From: Takakia lepidozioides
Lineage: Eukaryota > Streptophyta > Takakiopsida > Takakiales > Takakiaceae
NCBI GenBank assembly: GCA_030704615.1
Contig: CM060732.1
Span: forward strand, 12,524,001-12,588,000
Direction of reading: 5' to 3'
Length of the DNA: 64,000 nt
Position numbers and translations under genes: made by a program. The notes under the pieces were generated by a model. That model had not been told where the DNA came from. It was given only the letters and a program-made list of their open reading frames with translations, and ran no database searches. This document shows positions 38,700-48,951 of this stretch, piece after piece. The first letter of the stretch is position 1, and the number at the start of each line of letters is the position of its first letter.

Positions 38700-40330
38700 C
38701 GAAATCAAATGAACTGCACAAGAGCATGTGACAATGTATTAAGATAACACCTCAAAATTGCCCCATACAGTGCACAAATCCATGAGTCCATAACGACCAA
38801 GATTGGAACCTGTTTCTGGATACTTCTGTGTTGTAACTTTGGCAGTATCATGTCAAAGTCACTCCAAACTATCAAAGGTTCACTCAACCAGCTAACTTGC
38901 AGGATTCAACATGAAAATTTAGGGCCGATTCCGATAAGAGGGGAAAACAAGGTAAAGTATGTTGAAGAAGGTGCCTTGATTAGCAGTGACTGATTTTATG
39001 ACTTGTGCCGCTGCTGTTGTGGCTTCCAGTTGACCATGTACCCATGCAGGTTTCCCTTCCACAGGGAATCATAGGTAATCTGGAGCTTGAAATCCGACCC
39101 TCTTGGATGAATCTGGACCCACACTCTATCCTTGCTCCTTCAGCTATCCATGCGTTTGCACAAATCATGCATTCATCCTTGCACTTGCTGCTAGCAGATG
39201 ACAATGACAGCACAGAGTTGTTCTAGGAAACACCCAACTTAGCTTATCACTCTAGTTCGTATGCTGAATTGTGTTGGCTACTCTCTGTAATCTAACAGGC
39301 ATTCACCTTTTGGTCTCGATTGTCCCACCGTTGACTAGGGTCAGAAATGTATTCATTCCCCAGCTTCTCCTCATCTCTGTTACCTGTTTTTCGATACTTT
39401 CCTGTTGTCACATTGGCAGTATCATGTCAAAGTCACTCCAAACTAGATTCACTCAACCAGCTAACTTGAAGAATTCAACATGGAAATTTAGGGCCGGTTC
39501 TGATAAGAGGGAAAAAAAGGGTGAAATGTGTTGAAGAAGGTGCCTTCATTAGCAATGCCTGATTTTATCAATTGTCCCGCTGCTGCTGCGGCTTCCAGTT
39601 GACCATCTTCCCATGCAGGTTTGTTGTAGTTATCCTTCCACAGGGAACCATAGGTAATCTGGAGGTTGAAATCCGGCCCTCTTGGATGAATCTGGACCCA
39701 CACTCTTTCCCTGCTCCTTCACATACATCCTTGCCTTGTTGCTAGAAGCTGACAATGACAGCCTACAGCTGTTCTAGGAAACACCCAACTCAACTTATCA
39801 CTCTAGTTCCTATGCTCAATTGCATCTGCTACTCTTTGTAATCCAACAGGCATTCACCTTTTTGCTCGATTGTCCCAACATTGACTGGGTCAGAAAAGTA
39901 TTCATTCCACAACTTCTCCTCGTCTCTGTTATTTGTTTCTAGATACTAGTCATGTTGTCACATTGGCAGTATCATATCAAAGTCACTCCAAACTATTTAA
40001 AGTTCACTCAACCAGCTAATTTGCAGAATTCAACATTTAGGGCCGATTCAAATCAGAGGGAAAAACAGGGTGAAACGTGTTGAAGAAGGTACCTTCATGA
40101 GCAGTGTCTGATTTTATCAATCGTGCCGATGCTGCTACGGCTTCCAGTTGACCATCTACCCATGCAGGTTTCTTGTAGCTATCCTTCCACAGGGAGTCAT
40201 AGGTGATCTGAAGCTTGAAATCCGGCCCTCTTGGATGAATCAAAACCCACACTCCATCCCTGCTCCTTCAGCTATCCATGCCTCTCCACAAATCATGCAT
40301 ACATCCTTGCCTTGTTGCTAGCAACTGACA
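38700..40330 (-). repeat. Tandem triplication, 550-570 bp units, with a small conserved ORF
   Basis: Three direct copies; the shared phrase ttgaccatnt(a/t)cccatgcagg occurs at about 39030, 39599 and 40148. In the two right-hand copies the minus strand keeps a 71-codon frame (39703-39488 and 40252-40037) with W-V-x-IHPRGPDF, LQITY, SLWKD, KPAW-x-DGQLEA, LIKS and EGTFFNTFHP. The left copy lost 10 bp and the frame. Differences between copies are spread out and the frame persists, so it may be an exon of a real protein. I do not recognise the family. Confidence 0.6.
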
Positions 40331-40490
40331 ATGACAACCTAGATTTCATGCAGCAAACACGACACCACATCTCGTTCAGCCATACCACCCAAACCCAGAA
40401 TTAGGACAGCACTCTGATTCCATCCACTGTCACCAAAGTCAGTCCAATATCACCCCTTCAGTCAAGTGCAATTATGGGCTGACTTCCCAC

Positions 40491-41206
40491 CTATGCTGGG
40501 TAGACCCCACTATCATTTCCCGTGGATATGCCAAAACCAATGGCCAGCTTCTCACTGTGGTGGCAAAGAGAAAATTCCTTTTCCTCCTCCCCCACATCAT
40601 GCAATACAAAGTTCCTGTCAGGCACATACCCCGCCTCCTTCATCTTCCCAGCCAATCTTCTTAGTTCGGCATGGATTTCCTTAATTATGGGATGCAACTT
40701 GTCATCTACAATGAAGGTGTGCACCCTGTTGCCAACGGCCTCAATGCAGCAGTGACCTGGCTCATTTCTAACCCCTTTAACCTTCATCATTTTTCTCACA
40801 TTTGCAGTACCATCCCACCTGCCAGCTGCAGTATAGATGTTTGAGAGCAACACATAAGTCGTGGCATCCTGTTCAACCCACATGAGGATAGATGTTGCTG
40901 CACGTTCAGCCATCTCCACATTGCCATGGATTCTGCAGGCACCAAGCAAGGCCTTCCACACCACAGCACCTGGATTTATGGGCATTTTATTAATCATGTC
41001 CACTGCCTCATCCGGTTGTCCCTCACGTCCAAGAAGGTCCATCATGTAGCCAAAGTGCTTTACTGTCGGAGTGACACCATGATCTTGACTCTAGGGAATC
41101 AGAGTAGCGTCTTCCTTCATTCAGTAGGCCAGTGTGGCTGAATGCAGAGAGAGAACACATATAAAGGTGATATTGCTCGGCTTCAAGCCGTTCTTTTGGA
41201 GGTTTA
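40491..41206 (-). pseudogene. PPR-DYW gene, C-terminal fragment (E/E+ and start of DYW domain)
   Basis: The minus strand reads, in order, a PPR end (LQKNGLKPSNITF), a frameshifted HTGLLNEGR segment, SQDHGVTPTVKHFGYMMDLL, VVWKALLGACRIHGNVEMAE, TYVLLSNIYTAAGRWD, then the E+ and DYW start with VHTFIVDD, HPIIKEIHAELRRL, GYVPD and the deaminase HxE region HSEKLAIGFG. It stops at 40491 before the second zinc site and the D-Y-W end. DYW proteins are C-to-U RNA editing factors of plastids and mitochondria. The fragment abuts the left end of the large element, and its N-terminal half appears to lie at 56580-59035. Confidence 0.75.
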
Positions 41207-41330
41207 CTATTTCATGAGCAGAAACCATGAGCCATGAGCCATGAGCCGCATGAGCCGCATGAGCCATGAGCCGCATGAGCCGCATGAGCGGTGAGCCGAA
41301 GTCTAAGATACGCGGATTTCATGAGCGGAC
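41207..41330 (+). repeat. Left terminal inverted repeat with CATGAGC heptamers
   Basis: Starts CTATTTCATGAGC, then about nine CATGAGC words, many joined as CATGAGCCG, to about 41290, with another ATTTCATGAGCGG near 41308. More GCTCATG words occur at about 41459 and 41477. Confidence 0.75.
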
Positions 41331-41801
41331 TCCTCCAAATTTGGAAATGCGGCAGATTAAACAAGTATTAAAATAATAGTTTTTTATTTGACCTTGCCAT
41401 TTTTGGACGTTCCAGATCATGTAATGCGGCGAAGATATGTCGTCAGTAACAAGTCCGCTCATGGTTTTATAGATCCGCTCATGGAAATAAGTGACTGTGC
41501 AACGGGAAATCCAGTATACCACTGCAAAAGGACGTCGCATACTGGCCTGTATAGAGTATTCCGCGGTTTTACATGCCTTAACATTGGAATGAAGCTGACC
41601 CTTTTGCCGCGATTGAACCAATGGAGTCTGCACCAATACAGTCTACAGTACTTCACAATTCTGTCTTCTTCGGGTATTCGGCGGGAAAGGTTTGCAACTG
41701 AACTGGGAAATAAGGTGCCGCATTAGGGTTCGCACGTGCGAAATTTCGGAACGGTTTGGTGTTGGCGAAGGCCGCCTCTACCAGTACCTACGACGATACT
41801 T

Positions 41802-41823
41802 GGAAATGCGGCGCCGCATTTCC
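41802..41823. repeat. Isolated 22-bp perfect palindrome of the array type
   Basis: Half-site GGAAATGCGGC. Same core as the array at 46098-47690, but alone, near the 3' end of the transposase gene. A 14-bp palindrome TTCGCACGTGCGAA is nearby at 41729-41742. Confidence 0.9.
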
Positions 41824-42074
41824 TTGTCGGAGGTCGAATGAGGAAAGCAAGTTTTCGGAAAGCAGAAAAACATGAACCCTCCAACATACAAAAATACATG
41901 CACGTGGAAACAAGTGAACGATATAGTAATATCTTAGTTCGAGCAAAACAGGTTACTGGTAGGCAAGACATATGTCGGACCTTTCTGTGGCCAGAGTCTG
42001 AGGTACTGGCAGCAGTACAGTTCTACTATCCGAAAAGGATGGGCGTACCATTGTATTGGGACCGCAAGCCAAGC

Positions 42075-45000
42075 TCACTGGTCCCCTGGATCCATATTCA
42101 GAAGAGTGTGAACCTCCTGGGGGCTCAACCCTGGTGCATGTATGAAGTGATGAGTTGTGGAATTACAATGGAGTCTCTTTAGGTACACGTAGTACAAATG
42201 CTTGCAAGGGCAGTATGATGCCCCCTTGTTCGCCATGATCTGGAAGTCGGTGCAATTGCAGGTGGGTAATTCTGAAATGGTGATGGTGTACACCTCATTG
42301 CGAACAGCTGAGCCCGCCGTGGCCATCTGATACACACGCCCGAATCCTGGTGGGGGCACTTCTGTCGAGCTCTGGATTGTACAGTTCATCCGAAGTGCAT
42401 TCCCCATCCTTGTCTCGTTCACTTTTGAGGGAGGTCGCCGCCTCTTCGGTTTCCCCCAACGGTGTGTAGGATGCTTAGAGCTGTCGTGTCCCATTGTTCT
42501 TGCTCTCACAGGGGTCGGTGGTGGAGGCTGTGGAAGCGGAAATGGTTGTCTGGGGACGTCAGTGCGCTGCACCATCCGAAATCCTGCGGCGGTAAGGGCG
42601 TCGGCCTCAACCTGACTCAGATCGCAGCCTGGTTCCACCGGCCACACCGGGGGAGCCTCTGGCATTGTTTGTATGCCGTACTTGGGCTTTCCATACACGC
42701 AAGTCATAATGTCGTGCCTGCAGAACCAGAACTGGGTGGTTGTCGCCTCCGCAAACTTTGCATGGACAAATCTTCCTGTAAAAGTAGGAGCAGGGACAGC
42801 CCCATCTGGATTCCTCCTTATCATCTCTAAACAACGTTGTCGTGTATCTACACGAATTGCGGAACACCTTCCTCAAAACGATGGCTTTGTGCGAGCAATT
42901 CTCCACTGTGATGCAGACACAGTCGTCTCCACAATGGCTTGGCCATACTGCATAACAGCGGGCGGAATCTGGGGCAAGGGAGCGGTGGAAATTTCTCGCA
43001 CGAAATCCCCGGTTGAAGGCGACGGCGATCTGGAATTTCTTGGGCTTCCACTGCTGGAAGACACATTGTGCGGCAACATGACGGGACCTCGAGGTGCTGT
43101 CCGAATGTTCCTGTCGGATCTCCAGGAATACTCTTCGCACCCGGGTTCCTCTTCAATCCTCCGCCTGACAGGGCGAGTCCGGACGTCCCCCTCTAGGTGT
43201 TCACCTCTGCGGTGCAGAGGCGTCCCTTTGATCTTCTCTCGCAATGTTGTCGCCCATTTCACTGGATTCTTGGACCTCGAAGCTGTTCGTACCAACAATT
43301 CCTCCCTGTCCGGCCCAAAGCCCCATTGTTTGCCGCTCAGGAACTTGTAGTACGTGGCTTGCTGCATGATTGCTCTGTCGATGTCCTCCGTTGTGGCCGT
43401 CACTACGTCCACCAGATGTGCGGCAGAAGACGCTCGCCAGGAGGAGTGGACCGATTCTGCCATATTCGTGTTCGGCATGTCCGTGTCGGAATCCAAGCAC
43501 CGCTCCTAGAAGGACACAAACAATGGTGAGGGACCAATCGAAATGTCCGTAACAGAAAGACAAATGAACGAAAATGACAGCAGCCTACCTCCCGCATGTA
43601 CTGTCCGAACTGTCGATACCGAAAATGCCACCACCCCAACTAGCTGTGCAATGCTCCCAGATTGGTTGTCTCCACTGCACCTGACGTGTTCCACCAAGCC
43701 TCGATGATAGCAAACTTAAACTCCGCGTCATCAGATGTGGATGCATCCTTCCACGCCGTACAAAGGACACGGTGTTCAGCCTGGAATGAGCTAGCAACAA
43801 ATTTGGTAGTGTAGTGGGATAGACTCTGCATCCAATGGAATCCACAGGATCTCTCTTTCCCCTCCATTGGAACATTGGGGTCCTCACCGTACACACGCCG
43901 CACCGCTGCCCAGTTGGCCTGAGCGTTGTCTGCCATGAATCCCCTGAAATTGGGCTCTGGCAATCCCGCCCTTGCCATCTGCACGTTTATGCCCTCCCAC
44001 AGATGCATCTCGGACTGTGTGTCCTCCCCTTTCATCTCGCAGATTGCAATCGTCATGAGCCTCTTGGAGTGATAGTCATAAACATGCGCACCCATAGTCA
44101 CCCACTGATGGTTTGTAATTCGCTTGATGTGATCAAACATCACCCAAGCATTCGACAAGTTTCCAGTTGTCATGCGAGTGACCAAGTCGACTCCACTCCC
44201 AGGCCCACACGTCGACATTTTGAAAATGTAACAACGATCGGATTCGCTGCCTTGCCCTGGAAACCTGCTACCTTGGATGTAGTCATATCCAGTCATTTGT
44301 TTCACCTCCAGGATTGAGTGCATGTCCGACCCCCTGCCGAACTCCTGCTTGCAAGATACGATGTGATTCCGCACATTCGGACTACAAACGTGCGAGACGG
44401 ACTCCAAGAGGTCACGCATCTCGTCTTCGGTCAAGGGCTCTCGGTCGGAACCATCTTCAGACATGATTTTGCCAAGAGCAATCTTGTGGGCTGCCTTCAG
44501 CTGAATCTGCTTTGGTCTGGCTCCGGGGCTCAATTTCACCTCCTCTTTTATGATGTCGTGTGCTTCCTGCACAGCCTCACGCATGTTGCCTCTCGCCAAG
44601 GGGTGGCAGTGGACCCCAACGTGTATGCAAGCTCTAGTCAAGTCCGGGAGCAAATGGATAACGTAATATTGCTTGGCTCTGCACATGGACATGCACGTCG
44701 GTGGTTCTTTGCAATGTGCACACTTGAAAGAACCCGCAGGAGCTTGGCTGGAGACAATGAATGGATGATGCGTTGTGCCAGTCCAATCCGTCTCGTTTCT
44801 CCGCCCTCCTTTGGAGAGAAAGTGGAAGCAGGTGGGATTGAGGCACCTCAGCTTCCCCGCACAGAGGACATATCGTACACGAACACCATCAGCAATTTTC
44901 GTGCTACTGGTCTTCGTCACACACCAGGGGTGTCCGTCATGCTTTCGATCCATGTCTGTTAACATCCCGGAGGCTTTGTTTGACGAAGAAACAGGTGGAA

Positions 45001-45682
45001 ACTCGAAGATGACATTGCCATCGACTTCGGGAGGCAGAAACGTTACCTTTCTGACTGGGAATTTGGCATAGTCGAGAGCAGCCAGCTCGGAGCGAGAACC
45101 ATCGAGGTGATGTTGTCGTAGGAGCTGCACAATGGACCGGGTTGGAGTTATGCTCGAGGGCACATGCGTAGCACCTACAGAGACGTCCATGCCGGATTTG
45201 AACGACCGTGTGGAGGACATGGGTACCTCAATGCAATCATCTTCCTCGTCGGAAATGTCGAATACGTCCACACGAGAAGCTATGGAGGGTCTTGACGGTC
45301 CAGGTCGGGAATGATTATCGTTGCATACCTCTCTGTTGGCAGTGGCCGCCTGTCGGTTTCCGGACTCCTTTGTGGATGGTGTGGGCAGCGACTGATTCGG
45401 AAAGGGAATGGGCATTCCCACAGCTCGGTACAGGATGGTGTCTGATGGGGGTACGTGCCATTCGATTCCGCAACCTCCGTCGTTACCTAGCACGACAATG
45501 GTCTCGTCAACCTGTCCAGGAACATCCTTCCTTTCTTCTTCCAAATAAACTGTGCCCGGTTTGAGCTTGAATTTGGAACAAAGGTAAGTTTCAGTCACTC
45601 TGCAAAGTCCTCCCTCGTTTGGGATCCACGCTCTCCCAAGTTGCGGAGGACAGCAAACTATAGCGTAGGAATTCGGAGCCAT
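42075..45682 (-). pseudogene. MULE-like transposase, copy 2 (GCM-like zinc finger, DDE core, SWIM finger)
   Basis: From ATG 45682 the minus strand is open, apart from two stops, to TGA at 42075, with one 83-bp GT-AG intron (43588-43506); about 1,170 codons. N-terminal 200 residues are variable. A Cys/His-rich GCM-like region (CAGKLRCLNPTC, CAHC, H-C-H-P) lies at about residues 270-365. The DDE core follows: candidate Asp in MFDHIKR near 517, Asp in MADNAQ near 585, FHW, and Glu in IEAWW near 661. Then WHFRYRQ, the intron, NMAESVHSSW, and a SWIM finger (CNC...CPCKH) near the end. GCM/WRKY-type zinc plus DDE plus SWIM is the MULE plan. The stops are TAG 43640-43642 and TGA 42873-42875, the latter at a codon where copy 1 has Arg. 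The earlier in-frame stretch to 45886 lacks conservation, so 45682 is preferred as start. Confidence 0.75.
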
Positions 45683-46097
45683 CGAACACCGCACGAAGTT
45701 GGCAAGTGCGAGGTTCAGTATAGCGACAGACGAAGGCTCACAGGCACCATGCGGAGTCCATCGACGATTGGAAGTCGCACATTGAAGTGGAAAGTATTGT
45801 TTCAAGCTACATGCATGAAGGTGGGAGGTTTGATTCCATAGCCAGTAAGTATGACAATGATGGCCGATTCGGCGACGAAATAACATCTCCTGACAGTTTC
45901 TCCTGAGGGTGGATCCAGCAGTATTCTCGGTGCAGACAGGAACGTTCGCACTGACAAGTGCCAGTACTGTTAGTTAAAACGGTCAGACAACCAAGTTGTG
46001 CTCATCAAGACTGGCCGCAATTGTGTTGTTTCGGAACAATGCAACCCATTCAGGTTCCAGATTTCCCGTCCCGAGTGATTCTTTCGATTGCTGGTGG
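45683..46097. other. Short upstream region of the transposase
   Basis: Between the transposase ATG (reading left) and the first array palindrome. Presumably the transposase promoter and 5' UTR; no clear TATA box was identified. Confidence 0.4.
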
Positions 46098-47690
46098 ACG
46101 GAAATACGGCGCCGCATTTCCGTATTGCATCTTGGTCATGCACCAGAGCGACGGAAATGCGGCACCGAGTTTCCGTCCGGGGGAAACCTTTATACTCTCC
46201 AGAACGGAAATGCGGTAACGCATTTCCATCCAGCAAGCACGGTATGTGAAGGTGGAACGGAAATGCGGTACCGCATTTCCGTTCTGATTGAGAATTATGA
46301 ACAACGGGAACAGAAATGCGGCACCGCATTTCCGTCCGAGTCGCACTTTTCCGACATTCCAGAACGGAAATGCGGGCGCCGCATTTCCATTTTGTATCTG
46401 ATGCATGGAGCTGAGGGATAGAAATGCTGCAGCACATTTCCGTCCTCACAAGACATTCATACTCTCCAGAATGGAAATGCGGTAACGCATTTCCATCCAA
46501 CAAGCACGGTATGTGAAGGTGGAACGGAAATGCGGTACCGCATTTCCGTTCTGATTGAGAATTATGAACAACGGGAACAGAAATACGGCACCGCATTTCT
46601 GTCCGAGTCGCACTTTCCGACATTCCAGAACGGAAATGCTGCGCCGCATTTCCATTTTGTATCTGATGCATGGAGCCAAGTGCAATTCCGACCGCTTGAG
46701 ACAGCGCAATTCCGACCACTTGAGACATTCATACTATCCAGAACGGAAATGCGGTACCGCATTTCCGTTCTGACTGAAAATCGTGAACCATCGGAACTGA
46801 AATGCGGCAGCGCATTTCCATCCGAGTCGCACCTCCCAACATTCCAGAACGCAAATGCGGCACCGCATTTCCGTTCTGATGAAAAATCGTGAAAACATCG
46901 GAACTGAAATGCGGTACCGCATTTCCGTCGGAGTCGCACCTTCCGACATTCCAAAACGGAAATGCGGCGCCGCATTTCCGTTTTGTATATGAGGCATGGA
47001 GCTGTGGAACGAAAATGCGGCACAGCATTTCCGCCAGGGTCAGACCTTAATACTCTACAGAACGGAAATGCGGTACCGCATTTCCGTTCTGACTGAAAAT
47101 CGTGAACAACGGGAACAGAAATGCGGCACCGCATTTTTCGTCCGAGTCGCACCTTCCGACATTCTAGAACGGAAATGCGGCGCCGCGGCGCCGCATTTTC
47201 GTTTTGTATATGAGGCCTGGAGCTGTGGGACGGAAATGTGGTGCCGCATTTCCATCCATGTGAGCCTTCAAACTTCCTTTCCAGACCGGAAATGCGGCAC
47301 CGCATCTGTTGTATGGGACTCTATACTTTCCCGAACGGAAATGTTGCACGGCATTTCCGTTCATCAACTAAGGTATGTGAATGGGGAACGGAAATGCGGT
47401 ACCGCATTTCCGTTCACATTGAAAATCATGAACCACGGGAACTGAAATGTGTGTGCCTCATTTCGTCCGAATCGCACCTTTCGACATTCCAGAACGGAAA
47501 TGCGGCGCCGCATTTCCCTTTTGTATCTCATACATGGAGCTGTGGGACGGAAATGCGGCACACCGTATTTCTGTTCAACAACTAAGGATGTGAAGGTGGA
47601 ACGGAAATGCGGCCGCCGCATTTTCTTCCAACAAGACGGATGTGTAGCTTCGTGATGGTACTTAACGGAAATGCGGCGCCGCATTTTCAC
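46098..47690. repeat. Array of about 29 palindromes at 53-bp spacing
   Basis: Core site: GGAAATGCGG, two central bases, CCGCATTTCC. Centres fall at 46110, 46163, 46216, 46269, 46322, 46377, 46430, 46483, 46536, 46589, 46642, then 46755, 46808, 46861, 46915, 46968, 47021, 47074, 47128, 47185, 47242, 47295, 47347, 47400, 47453, 47506, 47560, 47614 and 47677. Most steps are 53 bp. Perfect 34-bp palindromes are at 46739-46772, 46952-46985 and 47058-47091; perfect 30-bp ones at 46255-46284, 46522-46551 and 47386-47415. Spacers recur in a fixed order of up to five types. The array fills the gap between two divergent genes. Confidence 0.95.
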
Positions 47691-48951
47691 ATTTTCACTC
47701 CAACTCATCAGACGCTGGGACGGAAATGCCTTGAAAAATGTGAACACGTGGAGCAACGGAATTGCGGCACATGTCGGCAACTCGATCTGACTGAAGTGGC
47801 ATGAGGGGGCGCGGCCTGACCGTTGGATAATGATGTTTGTTTTTTCGGACGGCAGGCTTACCCTGAACGATTCGAATTTAATTTCGTAATGACGCACAAG
47901 TCCACGAGGAGACACTTTCGTCCCAACCCTTTCGAACCCAAGTGGTGCATCACACGCCGTTTCATCTACTTTTGTCGTGTCTCCTCAGTCACCCCTCTCG
48001 CGCCCTTTACATCTGCACTCTTTGCCCCTTTCCCTGTCTTTGTTCTTCTTATGCTCGAACCTAGAGGGGGGGAGTTCGTGCACCAAACAGGAGACCTCGT
48101 CACAAGCTCCGAAAATTATACTTCGGACCGTAGGCCAATGCCAAAGGGGAGGAAGCAGCTGCGTCTACAGGAGGAGGATTGCCATCTCCGAGCAGCAGGC
48201 CACTCAGGCAACACCCACCACCAGTGAGAGCTCCATGCGATCGGGCTGCGCCGCAGCTGATCGAGCACCGAACCCCCCATTTTGCTTCTGTAATTCTTAG
48301 ACTTAATGCTAGGAGACTTGAATGCAGGAACATGTTGGCATGCCTAACAGGAAAGGTGGACGTGCTGGAGGGATCGCAGGAATCCGAAGAGCCGCAGGAA
48401 GAGTCCGAGGAGCTTGCTGCAGCACATACACCCACCCGATCCCCGAGCGCGGGTATTCCTGCCGGGCTAGCCCTGTTCGTTTCAAAGACACGGCTTCGAA
48501 GGGCAAGTTCAAAGCCCCAGAGATCGACTCGCGTTCTTCGGTCATGGAGAATCGTCAGCAGGGGTCGGGCCATTCTCCCAGCAAAGTCAAAGAAGAAGCA
48601 GCCCGTCCCTCTACTGGTTTCTGAACCGGCTCAGGCCGATTCACCCCCCCCAACGCGAATGAAGCAGCAGGGTAAAAGACAGATTCAATTGCAGCAGACA
48701 CCTTCACGCTCACCCTGCAAGGAAGAGGAAGCAGAAGGCAACAGGGGCGACGGCCGAACAATCTCCCTCAAACAACCGCTTCCACGAGCTGAAGCTCAGT
48801 TCCTAGAGGATTTCCCGCCTACATACAGATGTTGGGTGGGTCTCCGTCTGCTTATCTGCTGTGCATCGAAGGCAGTGGGATCGACCGTTTTGTCGATTTG
48901 GTACCGGGCGTGTGCTGCCGCTGAACGTTCGCCAGCAAGACCTCACCACCG
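47691..48951 (+). other. Upstream region of the ParB-like gene
   Basis: A pyrimidine-rich stretch at 47980-48060 precedes weakly coding-like GC-rich DNA with long but non-matching frames (for example 48179-48955, rich in Ser, Arg and Gln). It may contain a 5' exon or promoter of the gene that follows; I cannot choose. A half-site GGAAATGC remains at about 47722. Confidence 0.35.

Noticed and set aside
46562-47305. Long ORFs through the palindrome array encoding NGNAAPHFRS-type repeats on both strands
   Set aside because: The same peptides arise on both strands and in several frames because the DNA is palindromic. No start context, and frames change with indels.
46098-47690. CRISPR array (regularly spaced palindromic repeats with spacers)
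   Set aside because: The repeats are near-perfect palindromes, the spacers recur in a fixed order, there are no cas genes, and the context is plant nuclear DNA. Block duplication explains it.
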